Assembly (NCBI GenBank): GCA_021151825.1
Contig: JAGKWQ010000024.1
Span: 1-6,773 of the forward strand
Source: Cellvibrionaceae bacterium
GTDB taxonomy: Bacteria > Pseudomonadota > Gammaproteobacteria > Pseudomonadales > Cellvibrionaceae
Reading direction: 5' to 3'
Length of the DNA: 6,773 nucleotides
Program-made: the position numbers and the translations under genes
The notes under the pieces: model-generated
What the model was told of the DNA's origin: nothing
Database searches by the model: none
What the model saw: the letters and a program-made list of their open reading frames with translations, nothing else
In this document: one piece after another, positions 1-6,463 of the stretch
How positions within the stretch are numbered: position 1 is the first letter of the stretch
Layout of the letters: every line of letters begins with the position of its first letter

Positions 1-126
1 ATCGCCGTCTCCATCGCCGTCTCCATCGCCGTCTCCATCGCCGTCTCCATCGCCGTCTCCATCGCCGTCTCCATCGCCGTCTCCATCGCCGTCTCCATCT
101 CCATCGCCGTCTCCATCTCCATCGCC
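1..126 (-). repeat. Tandem 12-bp units coding a Gly-Asp repeat, continuing beyond the left edge
   Basis: On the plus strand there are 8 perfect copies of ATCGCCGTCTCC (1-96), then ATCTCC, a ninth copy (103-114), ATCTCC and ATCGCC. On the minus strand this codes 21 Gly-Asp dipeptides. The codons alternate strictly (GGA GAC GGC GAT), so the amplified unit is 4 residues. The 6-base variants (GGA GAT) look like products of slippage within a unit. All size changes keep the reading frame. Confidence 0.97.
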
Positions 127-909
127 GCCCGGAGGTGTGGGGAGTTCTTCAAAAGGGTCTTTATAAGGGCTATTTTTCCAGAAATCTTTCCACTCATTAG
201 AACCAGGATCTACATTACGAATGACATTCCCATCTTCGTCAAAAACCTGTAACCCAGAGTATTGCCCCCAACCATATCCGTCCTTAAATACCATGCCTTC
301 AGGTGCTGGCTTATCGGGGGATGGTGTGGGACCTGTTGGACCTGTTGGACCTGTTGGACCTGTTGGACCTGTTGGACCTGTTGGATCTGTTGGATCTGTT
401 GGATCTGTTGGATCCGTTGGACCTGTTGGATCCGTTGGACCTGTTGGACCTGTTGGACCTGTTGGACCTGTTGGACCTGTTGGACCTGTTGGACCTGTTG
501 GTTCTTCCGGTTTATAGAAAGAGCTTTTTGGACGCAAAAAATAATCAGGTGTGGCCCAATAACCTGATGCAGGACCGAAATTTGCCAACTTTGGGCCCGT
601 GCTTGTTTGAGAACCAAAAAATTTGCCACTGCCATCAGCATTTAAAGATTCAATAAAACCAGTATGGTCATTAGTTGAATTATGATGATCAATCCAAATT
701 GCAATATCACCAGGCTGAACATCATTAAAATCAATCACATCATAAGCACCAGACCCCCTCATGCTTGTTACTGGTGTGTAACTAATGTCATAGCCTGCCT
801 GGTTTAATATTTTATTAACAAGATTAGAGCAATCAATTGAATTATTCGAACCGTTTCCACCGTAATCATATCCAGCATAATCATCATAATATTCACTATA
901 TTTAGACAT
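1..909 (-). CDS. NlpC/P60-type peptidase/amidase with collagen-like PTG repeats and a poly-(Gly-Asp) tail (partial, 3' end missing)
   Basis: 303 codons are visible and the frame is still open at the left edge. Residues about 10-130 look like an NlpC/P60 domain, a family of cysteine peptidases or amidases that often cut peptidoglycan peptides. Evidence is YDYGGNG (14-20), DCSNLVNKILNQAGYDI with catalytic C27, VQPGDIAIW (64-72), DHTGFIES with catalytic H82, then FFGSQTSTGP (97-106), where a third catalytic residue could lie. Residues 137-193 are 19 Pro-Thr-Gly/Asp triplets. Residues 194-260 form a Pro-, Asp- and Trp-rich segment (GYGWGQYSG, EWKDFWKNSPYKDPF). From 262 to the edge the protein is pure Gly-Asp repeat. 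There is no signal peptide, so a type I or other leaderless route would be needed if it is exported. A strong ribosome binding site precedes the ATG. It lies 19 bases after the Sel1-like gene. A phage lysin or a secreted antibacterial effector are both possible; the domain call is good, the role inferred. Confidence 0.85.
   Translation of the reverse strand, partial: MSKYSEYYDDYAGYDYGGNGSNNSIDCSNLVNKILNQAGYDISYTPVTSMRGSGAYDVIDFNDVQPGDIAIWIDHHNSTNDHTGFIESLNADGSGKFFGSQTSTGPKLANFGPASGYWATPDYFLRPKSSFYKPEEPTGPTGPTGPTGPTGPTGPTGPTDPTGPTDPTDPTDPTDPTGPTGPTGPTGPTGPTGPTPSPDKPAPEGMVFKDGYGWGQYSGLQVFDEDGNVIRNVDPGSNEWKDFWKNSPYKDPFEELPTPPGGDGDGDGDGDGDGDGDGDGDGDGDGDGDGDGDGDGDGDGDGD
331..501 (-). repeat. Nineteen tandem 9-bp units coding Pro-Thr-Gly/Asp triplets
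   Basis: The plus strand shows 19 head-to-tail 9-base units: 14 ACCTGTTGG, 3 ATCTGTTGG and 2 ATCCGTTGG. Read on the minus strand they give 14 P-T-G and 5 P-T-D triplets (residues 137-193 of the NlpC/P60 protein). The Asp variants cluster at 385-414, with one more at 430. Gain or loss of units keeps the frame, so length variation is likely. Similar GPT triplets occur in bacterial collagen-like proteins such as BclA of Bacillus exosporium. Confidence 0.95.
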
Positions 910-915
910 TTTTAA

Positions 916-926
916 CTCCCTTCCTT
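916..926 (-). promoter_or_regulatory. Ribosome binding site of the NlpC/P60 gene
   Basis: On the minus strand AAGGAAGGGAG lies 6 bases before the ATG at 907-909. It is the strongest Shine-Dalgarno match in the window. It fixes the start of a gene whose 3' end is outside the window, and it sits in the 19-base gap after the Sel1-like gene. Confidence 0.75.
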
Positions 927-928
927 AT

Positions 929-1504
929 TTAAATACACTCATCAATACGAGAAAAATCACCAAGCTTTTCAATTCGTTTATAATTAATTTCACCAAGTTT
1001 ATTGCCGCATGCTGCAGATGAACGATAGCAACTCACAGCCTTTCTTAAATCCACCGTTCCATCAATGCCCTTTTCATAAAAATAACCCAATGAATTATAA
1101 GCCTCGCACTTCTTCAATTTCGCAGATTCAATCATCCATTTTTTGGAAGATCCTGGATCTATGCATGCGTCGAATTTATCACCGCAAACAATCCTGGACA
1201 TAATTAATGCTGCATCTGCATTACCGCTATTTGCGGCATTTAGATATAAACGTTTCAACTCAGTAGAATCTATTTCTTTCGCCACTCCACCATCACTGAG
1301 AGTAGCCGCTTTGTATCCTGCAAAAACATTCCCCTGCTTCTCTGCACAAAGAAAATTATCTTGAGCCTTCTGCATATAATTAGCATCTAAATCTTTCTCA
1401 AGTGCGAGCTTCTCATACTTTAAACCGGTATTGAAACAATCTTCCGGCGAACCAAAACAAGGAATGACAATAAAAATTAAATACAACGCAATAAAAAATC
1501 GCAT
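929..1504 (-). CDS. Exported cysteine-rich Sel1-like repeat protein
   Basis: This is a 191-residue protein with a hydrophobic Sec-type signal peptide (MRFFIALYLIFIVIPCFG, residues 1-18) and probable cleavage near G18/S19. There is no good lipobox, although C16 is present. Residues 135-168 read as a Sel1-like repeat (AYNSLGYFYEKGID then DLRKAVSCYRSSAACGN). A weaker copy lies at about 82-105 (ELKRLYLNAANSGNADAALI). Sel1-like repeats are helix-turn-helix scaffolds for protein binding. Eight cysteines lie after the signal peptide, which fits disulfides in the periplasm. The start at 1504 is chosen because GAGG sits 6 bases upstream (1511-1514). An ATG at 1519 would add 5 residues but lacks a well-placed ribosome binding site. 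The gene ends 19 bases before the NlpC/P60 gene, so the two are likely co-transcribed. A protector of the host against that enzyme is possible: Sel1-like proteins serve as immunity partners of some type VI lipase effectors. This role is inferred. Confidence 0.8.
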   Translation of the reverse strand: MRFFIALYLIFIVIPCFGSPEDCFNTGLKYEKLALEKDLDANYMQKAQDNFLCAEKQGNVFAGYKAATLSDGGVAKEIDSTELKRLYLNAANSGNADAALIMSRIVCGDKFDACIDPGSSKKWMIESAKLKKCEAYNSLGYFYEKGIDGTVDLRKAVSCYRSSAACGNKLGEINYKRIEKLGDFSRIDECI

Positions 1505-1510
1505 AATAAG

Positions 1511-1514
1511 CCTC
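1511..1514 (-). promoter_or_regulatory. Ribosome binding site deciding the Sel1-like gene start
   Basis: GAGG on the minus strand, 6 bases before the ATG at 1502-1504. It favours this start over the ATG at 1517-1519, whose nearest purine-rich stretch is about 15 bases upstream. With this start the signal peptide begins directly with MRFF. Confidence 0.6.
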
Positions 1515-1588
1515 AACATGTATATGGAAAAATCTCTTTAAAAAAATAAAACAACACTGGAGTTATTCCTCAATCCAGCGCATTTTTA

Positions 1589-1618
1589 TTTATCAGCCAA
1601 ATTGCCAGTTCGCATCAA
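1589..1618 (-). promoter_or_regulatory. Weak sigma70-like promoter candidate for the Sel1-like/NlpC pair
   Basis: Reading left, TTGATG (1613-1618) and GATAAA (1589-1594) are 18 bases apart. Each matches 4 of 6 consensus positions. It lies about 85 bases before the Sel1-like start, in a 420-base non-coding gap, which is where a promoter would be expected. AT-rich DNA throws up such matches by chance, so the call is weak. Confidence 0.25.
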
Positions 1619-1673
1619 GCCCAGATTACAAGCACCTCTTGCTACTTTGCAGCAACACAACCAACAAAGCTAA

Positions 1674-1713
1674 CTGATCGATCTTAAAATAATTAGCAAT
1701 AAGATCTGCTCAG
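1674..1713. repeat. Imperfect inverted repeat
   Basis: Left arm CTGA-TC-GATCTTA and right arm TAAGATC-TGC-TCAG pair over 11 positions (7 inner, 4 outer, with an internal 2/3-base mismatch) around a 13-base loop. No T-run follows on either strand, so it is not a typical intrinsic terminator. It could be an operator or an RNA hairpin, or chance in AT-rich DNA. Confidence 0.35.
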
Positions 1714-1942
1714 ACACACATAATGAAAATCGACTATTTTTCATAAAAAAATTACTTGATGAAACTTAAAAATAAAAAAGCTAAGCCAATTCAAAAAAAA
1801 CAGAGATAGGTTTTATTACCAAGTCCCCAGCGTTATCATTTACAGCAATTAGAAGATGGGGCATGTCTAATTTGGAACAAGAAAAATGGCAAGCCAATAG
1901 CCCTACAAACCAAACTAGAAACCTAAAATAATTGCGACTTTT

Positions 1943-4207
1943 TTACCCAGTAAAATCAGCCTTCAACTCAGCAACAACCCTCCACATATTCATTGCATTT
2001 GATCCCTTTACCAATATCAAATCATCCTTTAGGAGGATGCTCTTTAAAGCATTCCCTAACAATTTGACAGATGAGAATTGTCTTACTGAAGAGGAAGTAC
2101 CAATTTTTTCCGAAACCTCATTCATCATTTCACCAACGGTAAAAAAAACATCTACCATATCGTTTTTAATAAAAGGAATAAGGTGTTCATGATGAATACG
2201 GCTTTCATTACCCAATTCCAACATATCCCCCAGACAAACAATAAGCCTTCCATGAGGTTTCTTTAGATGGGTGGCAGCCTTTAAAGCGGCGCGAACAGAG
2301 GCCGGATTAGCGCTCCATGAATCATCCATAACTAAAGCGCTACCGCCATTCACATTAATAGTTATGAGTTCCCCGCGCCGAAACCCGGGCTTCTGTTGCT
2401 TAAAGGCCTGTAACGTTTTCAATACATCTTGATTAGTGGCGTAAACTGCAGCGATTGCAGCTAGAGAGTTCATAACATGATGTACGCCAATCAAAGAGAG
2501 AAAATAGGAAAATTGTTTTCCGCATAATTCAACCGTAATATCCATCCCATTTGGCTTGATCTCATAAAACACAAGCCTCACTGTTGATTCCTTATGTTCA
2601 CCAAAAGAAATAACTCTCTCCACATTGGAAAAGCCCTTCACTTTGCCATATAAAAATTCGAAGCACTCGCTATCTCGCGGCAACACAACAACACAACCCG
2701 CTTCAGCCTTAGCTATCAGCATTGACTTGGTTTCGGCAATTTCAGTTTTTGTTTTATGGTATTCCAAATGGGCATCTTCGATAGAAGTAATCACAACTAC
2801 GTTAGCCGCTATCATTCGAGAATATTTTTCCATTCTCGCTCGCCCCATTAATCCTGCTTCAATAATCGAGAAATTTATTTTTGATGGAATACAAGAAAGA
2901 GATACCGGCACCCCCCAGGTATCATTCATACTTTTTAAACTTTTATGTGCTGGCGCAAATTCAGACAACAAAGAAAAAATCATATCTTTGGTTCCCGTTT
3001 TACCAACACTACCGGTTACAGCAATGATATTTGCGGAAGTGCGATAACGGGCTACCGTTGCCAAATACAATAATGAATCGAGATTATTCTGTACTTTATA
3101 GACGGGTAAAGATCCAGGGAAATCACTTGGATGAACATCAACAACTGCCGCTACAGCTCCATTACGATAAGCAAGTTTCAAGCGATCAACTATCGAATAT
3201 TCACCAACTTGACGATCAAAATAAATATCACCTTTGGAAACATATAGCGGGTTGGCCGAAACTCCCGTTGCCCTCCAATTATCAAAGCCTTCATTTATCC
3301 AATTGCCAAATAAAACTCTCTCTAAGTCTGGCGCACCCCACAATATTGGAAAAACTCCTTCATCTTCCTTGTTGTTTAAAGATTTTTCTTGATGAGAATG
3401 CACATCATCAAAAACATTTTTATTCTGTCGATAAGCACTTATTAAAGCCTTTACATCACTGCCGGATGACGCTCTATCCGAAGCCCCCATCACAACGCAA
3501 AAATAATTCTTAAGATCAAATTCTGCCCATATAAAAAGGCATGATTTAGCGTATGAACTTCGCCCGGTTTTTCCTCCACAAACCCAGCCCTCAGACAAAA
3601 TCGGATTCGTGTTAATCCAAACAAATTGCTTTTTTTCTCCATGTATATTCTCAACAAATGCTGAATATTCATTAGTAGATAGAATAACTTTCAAAGCCTC
3701 GATCTTGATAACCGCCTTACCCAGAGTGAGCACATCAGCGGCAGTCCCTACATTTTTTCCCAATCCATGAACATCAAAAATCCTGAAAGATTCCAACCCT
3801 AAATCCCGAGCATTTGAGTTCATTTCCTGTATGAATCTTGAGATGGCATTTATGCATCCGCCATCCTCTTTTGCCATAACTGACCCTGTATGTTCCGCAA
3901 TAGCGATAGCCGCATCGTTACCCGAGGGAAGCAACATTGCATACATCAGGTCATTAAAGGCCACTTGATCTCCAGTAGCCAATCCAGCAGACGAACCTTT
4001 GGTTTTTGCTGCAGAATCATTTATAACAACTATTTTATTATAGAAATCTCCAAAATATTTAATTGCTGTATATGCAGTCAAAAGCTTGGTAATACTCGCT
4101 ATACCGTAAGGAGTATTACCATTTTTGGAGTAAGTATTTTCACTTTCTTGAACAACCCATGCATGCGAACTCGTTGCAACACCTAAAGAAGTTTTATTAT
4201 TTTGCAT
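1943..4207 (-). CDS. DD-carboxypeptidase (PBP, S11-like) fused to a MurF-type Mur ligase
   Basis: This is a two-domain enzyme of 754 residues. The N-terminal part (about 1-265) looks like a D-alanyl-D-alanine carboxypeptidase. All three serine motifs are present: S38-I-T-K41, S95-G-N97 and K213-T-G215. The remainder matches full-length MurF, the ligase that adds D-Ala-D-Ala to UDP-MurNAc-tripeptide. It shows an N-terminal substrate domain (about 288-370), a P-loop GSVGKTG (399-405), EDAHLEYH with H480, AETKSML with K494 at the usual carbamylated-lysine position, DDSWSANP (628-635), LGDMLELG (659-666) and VKGSNAMNMWRVV near the end. Unusually, no signal peptide or membrane anchor precedes the peptidase domain, which suggests both halves act in the cytoplasm. 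The ATG at 4207 is preferred because GAGGA lies 8 bases upstream. An in-frame ATG at 4222 would add 5 residues but has GAGG only 1 base away. It probably belongs to the operon with the oxygenase gene. Physiological MurF is normally a separate housekeeping gene, so this copy is likely specialised. Confidence 0.9.
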   Translation of the reverse strand: MQNNKTSLGVATSSHAWVVQESENTYSKNGNTPYGIASITKLLTAYTAIKYFGDFYNKIVVINDSAAKTKGSSAGLATGDQVAFNDLMYAMLLPSGNDAAIAIAEHTGSVMAKEDGGCINAISRFIQEMNSNARDLGLESFRIFDVHGLGKNVGTAADVLTLGKAVIKIEALKVILSTNEYSAFVENIHGEKKQFVWINTNPILSEGWVCGGKTGRSSYAKSCLFIWAEFDLKNYFCVVMGASDRASSGSDVKALISAYRQNKNVFDDVHSHQEKSLNNKEDEGVFPILWGAPDLERVLFGNWINEGFDNWRATGVSANPLYVSKGDIYFDRQVGEYSIVDRLKLAYRNGAVAAVVDVHPSDFPGSLPVYKVQNNLDSLLYLATVARYRTSANIIAVTGSVGKTGTKDMIFSLLSEFAPAHKSLKSMNDTWGVPVSLSCIPSKINFSIIEAGLMGRARMEKYSRMIAANVVVITSIEDAHLEYHKTKTEIAETKSMLIAKAEAGCVVVLPRDSECFEFLYGKVKGFSNVERVISFGEHKESTVRLVFYEIKPNGMDITVELCGKQFSYFLSLIGVHHVMNSLAAIAAVYATNQDVLKTLQAFKQQKPGFRRGELITINVNGGSALVMDDSWSANPASVRAALKAATHLKKPHGRLIVCLGDMLELGNESRIHHEHLIPFIKNDMVDVFFTVGEMMNEVSEKIGTSSSVRQFSSVKLLGNALKSILLKDDLILVKGSNAMNMWRVVAELKADFTG

Positions 4208-4252
4208 CAGGACTATCCTCATACCTCAAGGCGATCTCTCCTCTCTTTTTGA

Positions 4253-6460
4253 TTATGGTTTTGGAAGCACATCAAAAATTACATGAACCCTATAATCAGC
4301 TCCATTGTTATAAGCCTCATGAATTGCTTTATTATCAAACCACCAAAACTCGCCCTCATTCCAAACTACTTTTTCACCACCAGATATCATCTCACTTCCA
4401 GTGGGACTATAAACAACAATATGGTAACGATCTCTACACTTATAATACTCACCTGCATCAACATGAGGATAAACTCGACTTTGGGGCAATAGCCTCACCA
4501 CAGTTACCCTTGCCAACTCTGCTTCAATACTTCTGGAAAAGTTATAGAGCGTTTTCATGAGCTCGGGGTACAAGCTAGCATTCTTGGTTTCATGACTGCC
4601 ATGCACATCATTCACAGAAACACCAGACGGAAAAGGTTTTTTAGCAGCACGCAAAAAAATTGAGTTAGTTTCCCGTTGAACACTTATTTTTTCTTGACGA
4701 CTGGTATTTTCCAACCATAAAAAATCATTACCCTTAATCTCCTGGCGAATGGCGATAATATCAATAGGAAACTCTATTTTTCTAAAATGCTTATATGAAT
4801 TAAAAGTATTTGATGTCCCCTCATTAACCTGAAAACTATTTGCTTCTTTAAATTCATAGTCCTTATCTAGAAAGCACTTATGTATTTTCAAAAAAGCCAT
4901 CAGGCAATGCTGGACATTATCAATCCGGATAGTGTTGTCATATTCATTCGTCCTGACTCCACCTATAACATTCGCTTTGTTTGAAACATAAAATGATTCA
5001 ACGTCATCCCTAAATTGCAACTGAATTACGCTGCGAATTCCCCGCAATAAAACCAGGCGATAGGATTCAGCCCTCGCATTATCTGCAAGCGCAACAGCCA
5101 ATTGATAAGCATCAATCAGCCCTTCCAGGTACACCCCTGTAGATGACGCATGAGGAGGCCCAAAGAAAGGGCGTTCGGGATCATAAAACCGGCCTTGCAT
5201 ATCCAGAAATTCTGCAGAATCCCATTGCTGCATGGATAACAGCCAGTCATTCATTTCAAAAATAAAGCGGGCTAATTCTTCATCGCGGGTTACGCACCAC
5301 ACCAGCCAATAAGCCTGGGTGTGCCATGGAATAAATGCAGGGTTTCTATTGGCCCTATGCCACTCACGATAATAGGTAAATGAGCGCATTATTTTTTGTA
5401 GCAGCGCAGGATTTTTACTTATCGAATATTCCTGGGCCATAAACAACAGTGTTTCACCAGAATAAAAATTTTCATTCCCCGTTCTATCTCTGGGTATATA
5501 AAACGTGTCAAACGAGCCATCAGGATTTGATAGATGCTCTATTAAATTTCGTAATGCATATTCCTGGGGAAGGTACTTTTTCCTCTCTGGTGATTCGAGG
5601 ATTGCCAATGCAGCAAGCGCAGCAGCACCTAATTTGGCACTGCCATCCAATAATATGTACCCCAAACCATCCCGGGCGAAAAACATTGACTCCAGGTTGT
5701 ATTTAAGGTTTTTATTAGCAAGATCCATGAGCTGTTCAGACTTAAACGCTCGCGCAGCCCTGGCGAGGCAAACTGTTGCCATCCACTGCCTGATGGCATT
5801 ATTGGAATCAGAGAATTCCCCTTTACTAGGCCAATATTTATATTCTGCCCGACCTTGTTCATTGACCTGATTCGACAACCAAAGGGTCATCAATTTCACA
5901 GATTCAGCAATTGCAGCCTTATTAACCTGATCCAACGTAAATAACCTGTTTCCCCTGTATAGCGGAACATATTCTTTTTCATGCTCACGTAAAAATAAAT
6001 ACTGCTCTGATTTGTAGAGGGTGATGCAACATTCATCCGGGATATTCATCTGCCGGGATAAAAATGCTTTTTCCACTGCACCGGGAAAAGACAAATTCGC
6101 AGCAATCATTTGCAGTGCGGAAAATTTATGGGGCTTGCCTTTCAAATCAAGAACAAAACCATATTTTCCCCGCAAGCTATTCAGGGAATTTTTATTGGCT
6201 ACATTGATAAGTCGTATAGTTGGCTCATACAGGCAATCCAGCTCTATGGAGGTTGCCTCTGCCGGGATATCACCCAAAATCTCCGGATGCTCGAAATCGT
6301 CACCCTTTTCAATCCAGCATTTGAAGACTGCCTTACCATTTACCCTTGCACACACATACACGAATTCAAAACAAGAATTTTTATGCAGAATATAATTGAG
6401 GCGAGACTTAAGCCGAGCCAGCAAGCTGCTTTGATTTTCCACTGAATCCAACAATTCCAT
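4253..6460 (-). CDS. Helical-toroid protein fused to a C-terminal aspartyl/asparaginyl beta-hydroxylase-like oxygenase domain
   Basis: This is a 735-residue protein of at least three parts. Residues 1-175 form a mixed region I do not recognise. Residues about 180-530 are rich in helices with repeated Gly/Ala and aromatic patches (KLGAAALAALAILE at 276-289, PWHTQAYWLVWC at 378-389, PFFGPPHASSTGVYLEGL at 431-448), as in alpha/alpha-toroid folds of AGE-type epimerases and some glycosidases; this call is tentative. Residues about 565-735 resemble the aspartyl/asparaginyl beta-hydroxylase family (Fe(II)/2-oxoglutarate oxygenases). They hold an H666-x-D668 motif, RYHIVVYSP (678-686), GEFWWFDNKAIHEAYNNG with H714, and R724 in RVHVIFDV as a candidate 2-oxoglutarate ligand. 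No signal peptide is seen, so it is probably cytoplasmic. The ATG at 6460 follows the hlyD-like stop by 3 bases, with GGGAG about 9 bases upstream. The next gene begins 30 to 45 bases after its stop. The substrate is unknown; a peptide or peptide-like molecule is inferred from the neighbours. Confidence 0.85.
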   Translation of the reverse strand: MELLDSVENQSSLLARLKSRLNYILHKNSCFEFVYVCARVNGKAVFKCWIEKGDDFEHPEILGDIPAEATSIELDCLYEPTIRLINVANKNSLNSLRGKYGFVLDLKGKPHKFSALQMIAANLSFPGAVEKAFLSRQMNIPDECCITLYKSEQYLFLREHEKEYVPLYRGNRLFTLDQVNKAAIAESVKLMTLWLSNQVNEQGRAEYKYWPSKGEFSDSNNAIRQWMATVCLARAARAFKSEQLMDLANKNLKYNLESMFFARDGLGYILLDGSAKLGAAALAALAILESPERKKYLPQEYALRNLIEHLSNPDGSFDTFYIPRDRTGNENFYSGETLLFMAQEYSISKNPALLQKIMRSFTYYREWHRANRNPAFIPWHTQAYWLVWCVTRDEELARFIFEMNDWLLSMQQWDSAEFLDMQGRFYDPERPFFGPPHASSTGVYLEGLIDAYQLAVALADNARAESYRLVLLRGIRSVIQLQFRDDVESFYVSNKANVIGGVRTNEYDNTIRIDNVQHCLMAFLKIHKCFLDKDYEFKEANSFQVNEGTSNTFNSYKHFRKIEFPIDIIAIRQEIKGNDFLWLENTSRQEKISVQRETNSIFLRAAKKPFPSGVSVNDVHGSHETKNASLYPELMKTLYNFSRSIEAELARVTVVRLLPQSRVYPHVDAGEYYKCRDRYHIVVYSPTGSEMISGGEKVVWNEGEFWWFDNKAIHEAYNNGADYRVHVIFDVLPKP

Positions 6461-6463
6461 TTC

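Larger units (their letters stand above)
1505..1942. other. AT-rich intergenic region between the Mur-ligase gene and the Sel1-like gene
   Basis: About 440 bases with no convincing gene on either strand. It holds an imperfect inverted repeat at 1674-1713 and a weak leftward promoter candidate at 1589-1618. I see several A/T runs (1745-1751, 1793-1800) but no strong GC stem followed by a T-run, so no clear terminator for the Mur-ligase gene. A 22-codon plus-strand ORF at 1863-1931 has no supporting signal. The length of the gap suggests that the right-hand operon and the left-hand gene pair are separate transcription units, although both read left. Confidence 0.6.

Noticed and set aside
1..126. 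RTX calcium-binding repeats
   Set aside because: The tail is a strict Gly-Asp dipeptide repeat and lacks the nonapeptide period and the hydrophobic position of RTX motifs.
1..501. CRISPR array
   Set aside because: Units of 12 and 9 bases are head to tail with no unique spacers and are in frame within a coding sequence.
221..517. Plus-strand ORF with Gly-Pro-Val triplets that looks collagen-like
   Set aside because: The 9-base repeat has no stop in any frame, so all six frames stay open across it. The minus-strand frame starting at 909 carries NlpC/P60 motifs and a strong ribosome binding site and continues through both repeat tracts, so it is the real gene.
210..641. Minus-strand ORF rich in Gln-Val-Gln repeats, and plus-strand ORFs with Cys-Trp-Thr or Leu-Leu-Asp repeats
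   Set aside because: They are other-frame readings of the same 9-base repeat and have no recognisable domain outside it.
1723..1744. Hairpin ATGAAAA/TTTTCAT next to an A-run as a terminator
   Set aside because: The stem is nearly all A/T. For minus-strand transcripts the T-run comes before the stem, and for the plus strand an A-run follows, so neither direction gives a terminator.
1863..1931. Plus-strand 22-codon ORF as a possible precursor peptide
   Set aside because: It has no well-spaced ribosome binding site, lies opposite in direction to every other gene, and has no leader-core features; its length is expected by chance.
4220..4222. ATG at 4222 as start of the DD-carboxypeptidase/MurF gene
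   Set aside because: GAGG lies only 1 base upstream and the next AGGAG is 15 bases away, while the ATG at 4207 has GAGGA at 8 bases. The earlier start is not excluded; it adds 5 residues.
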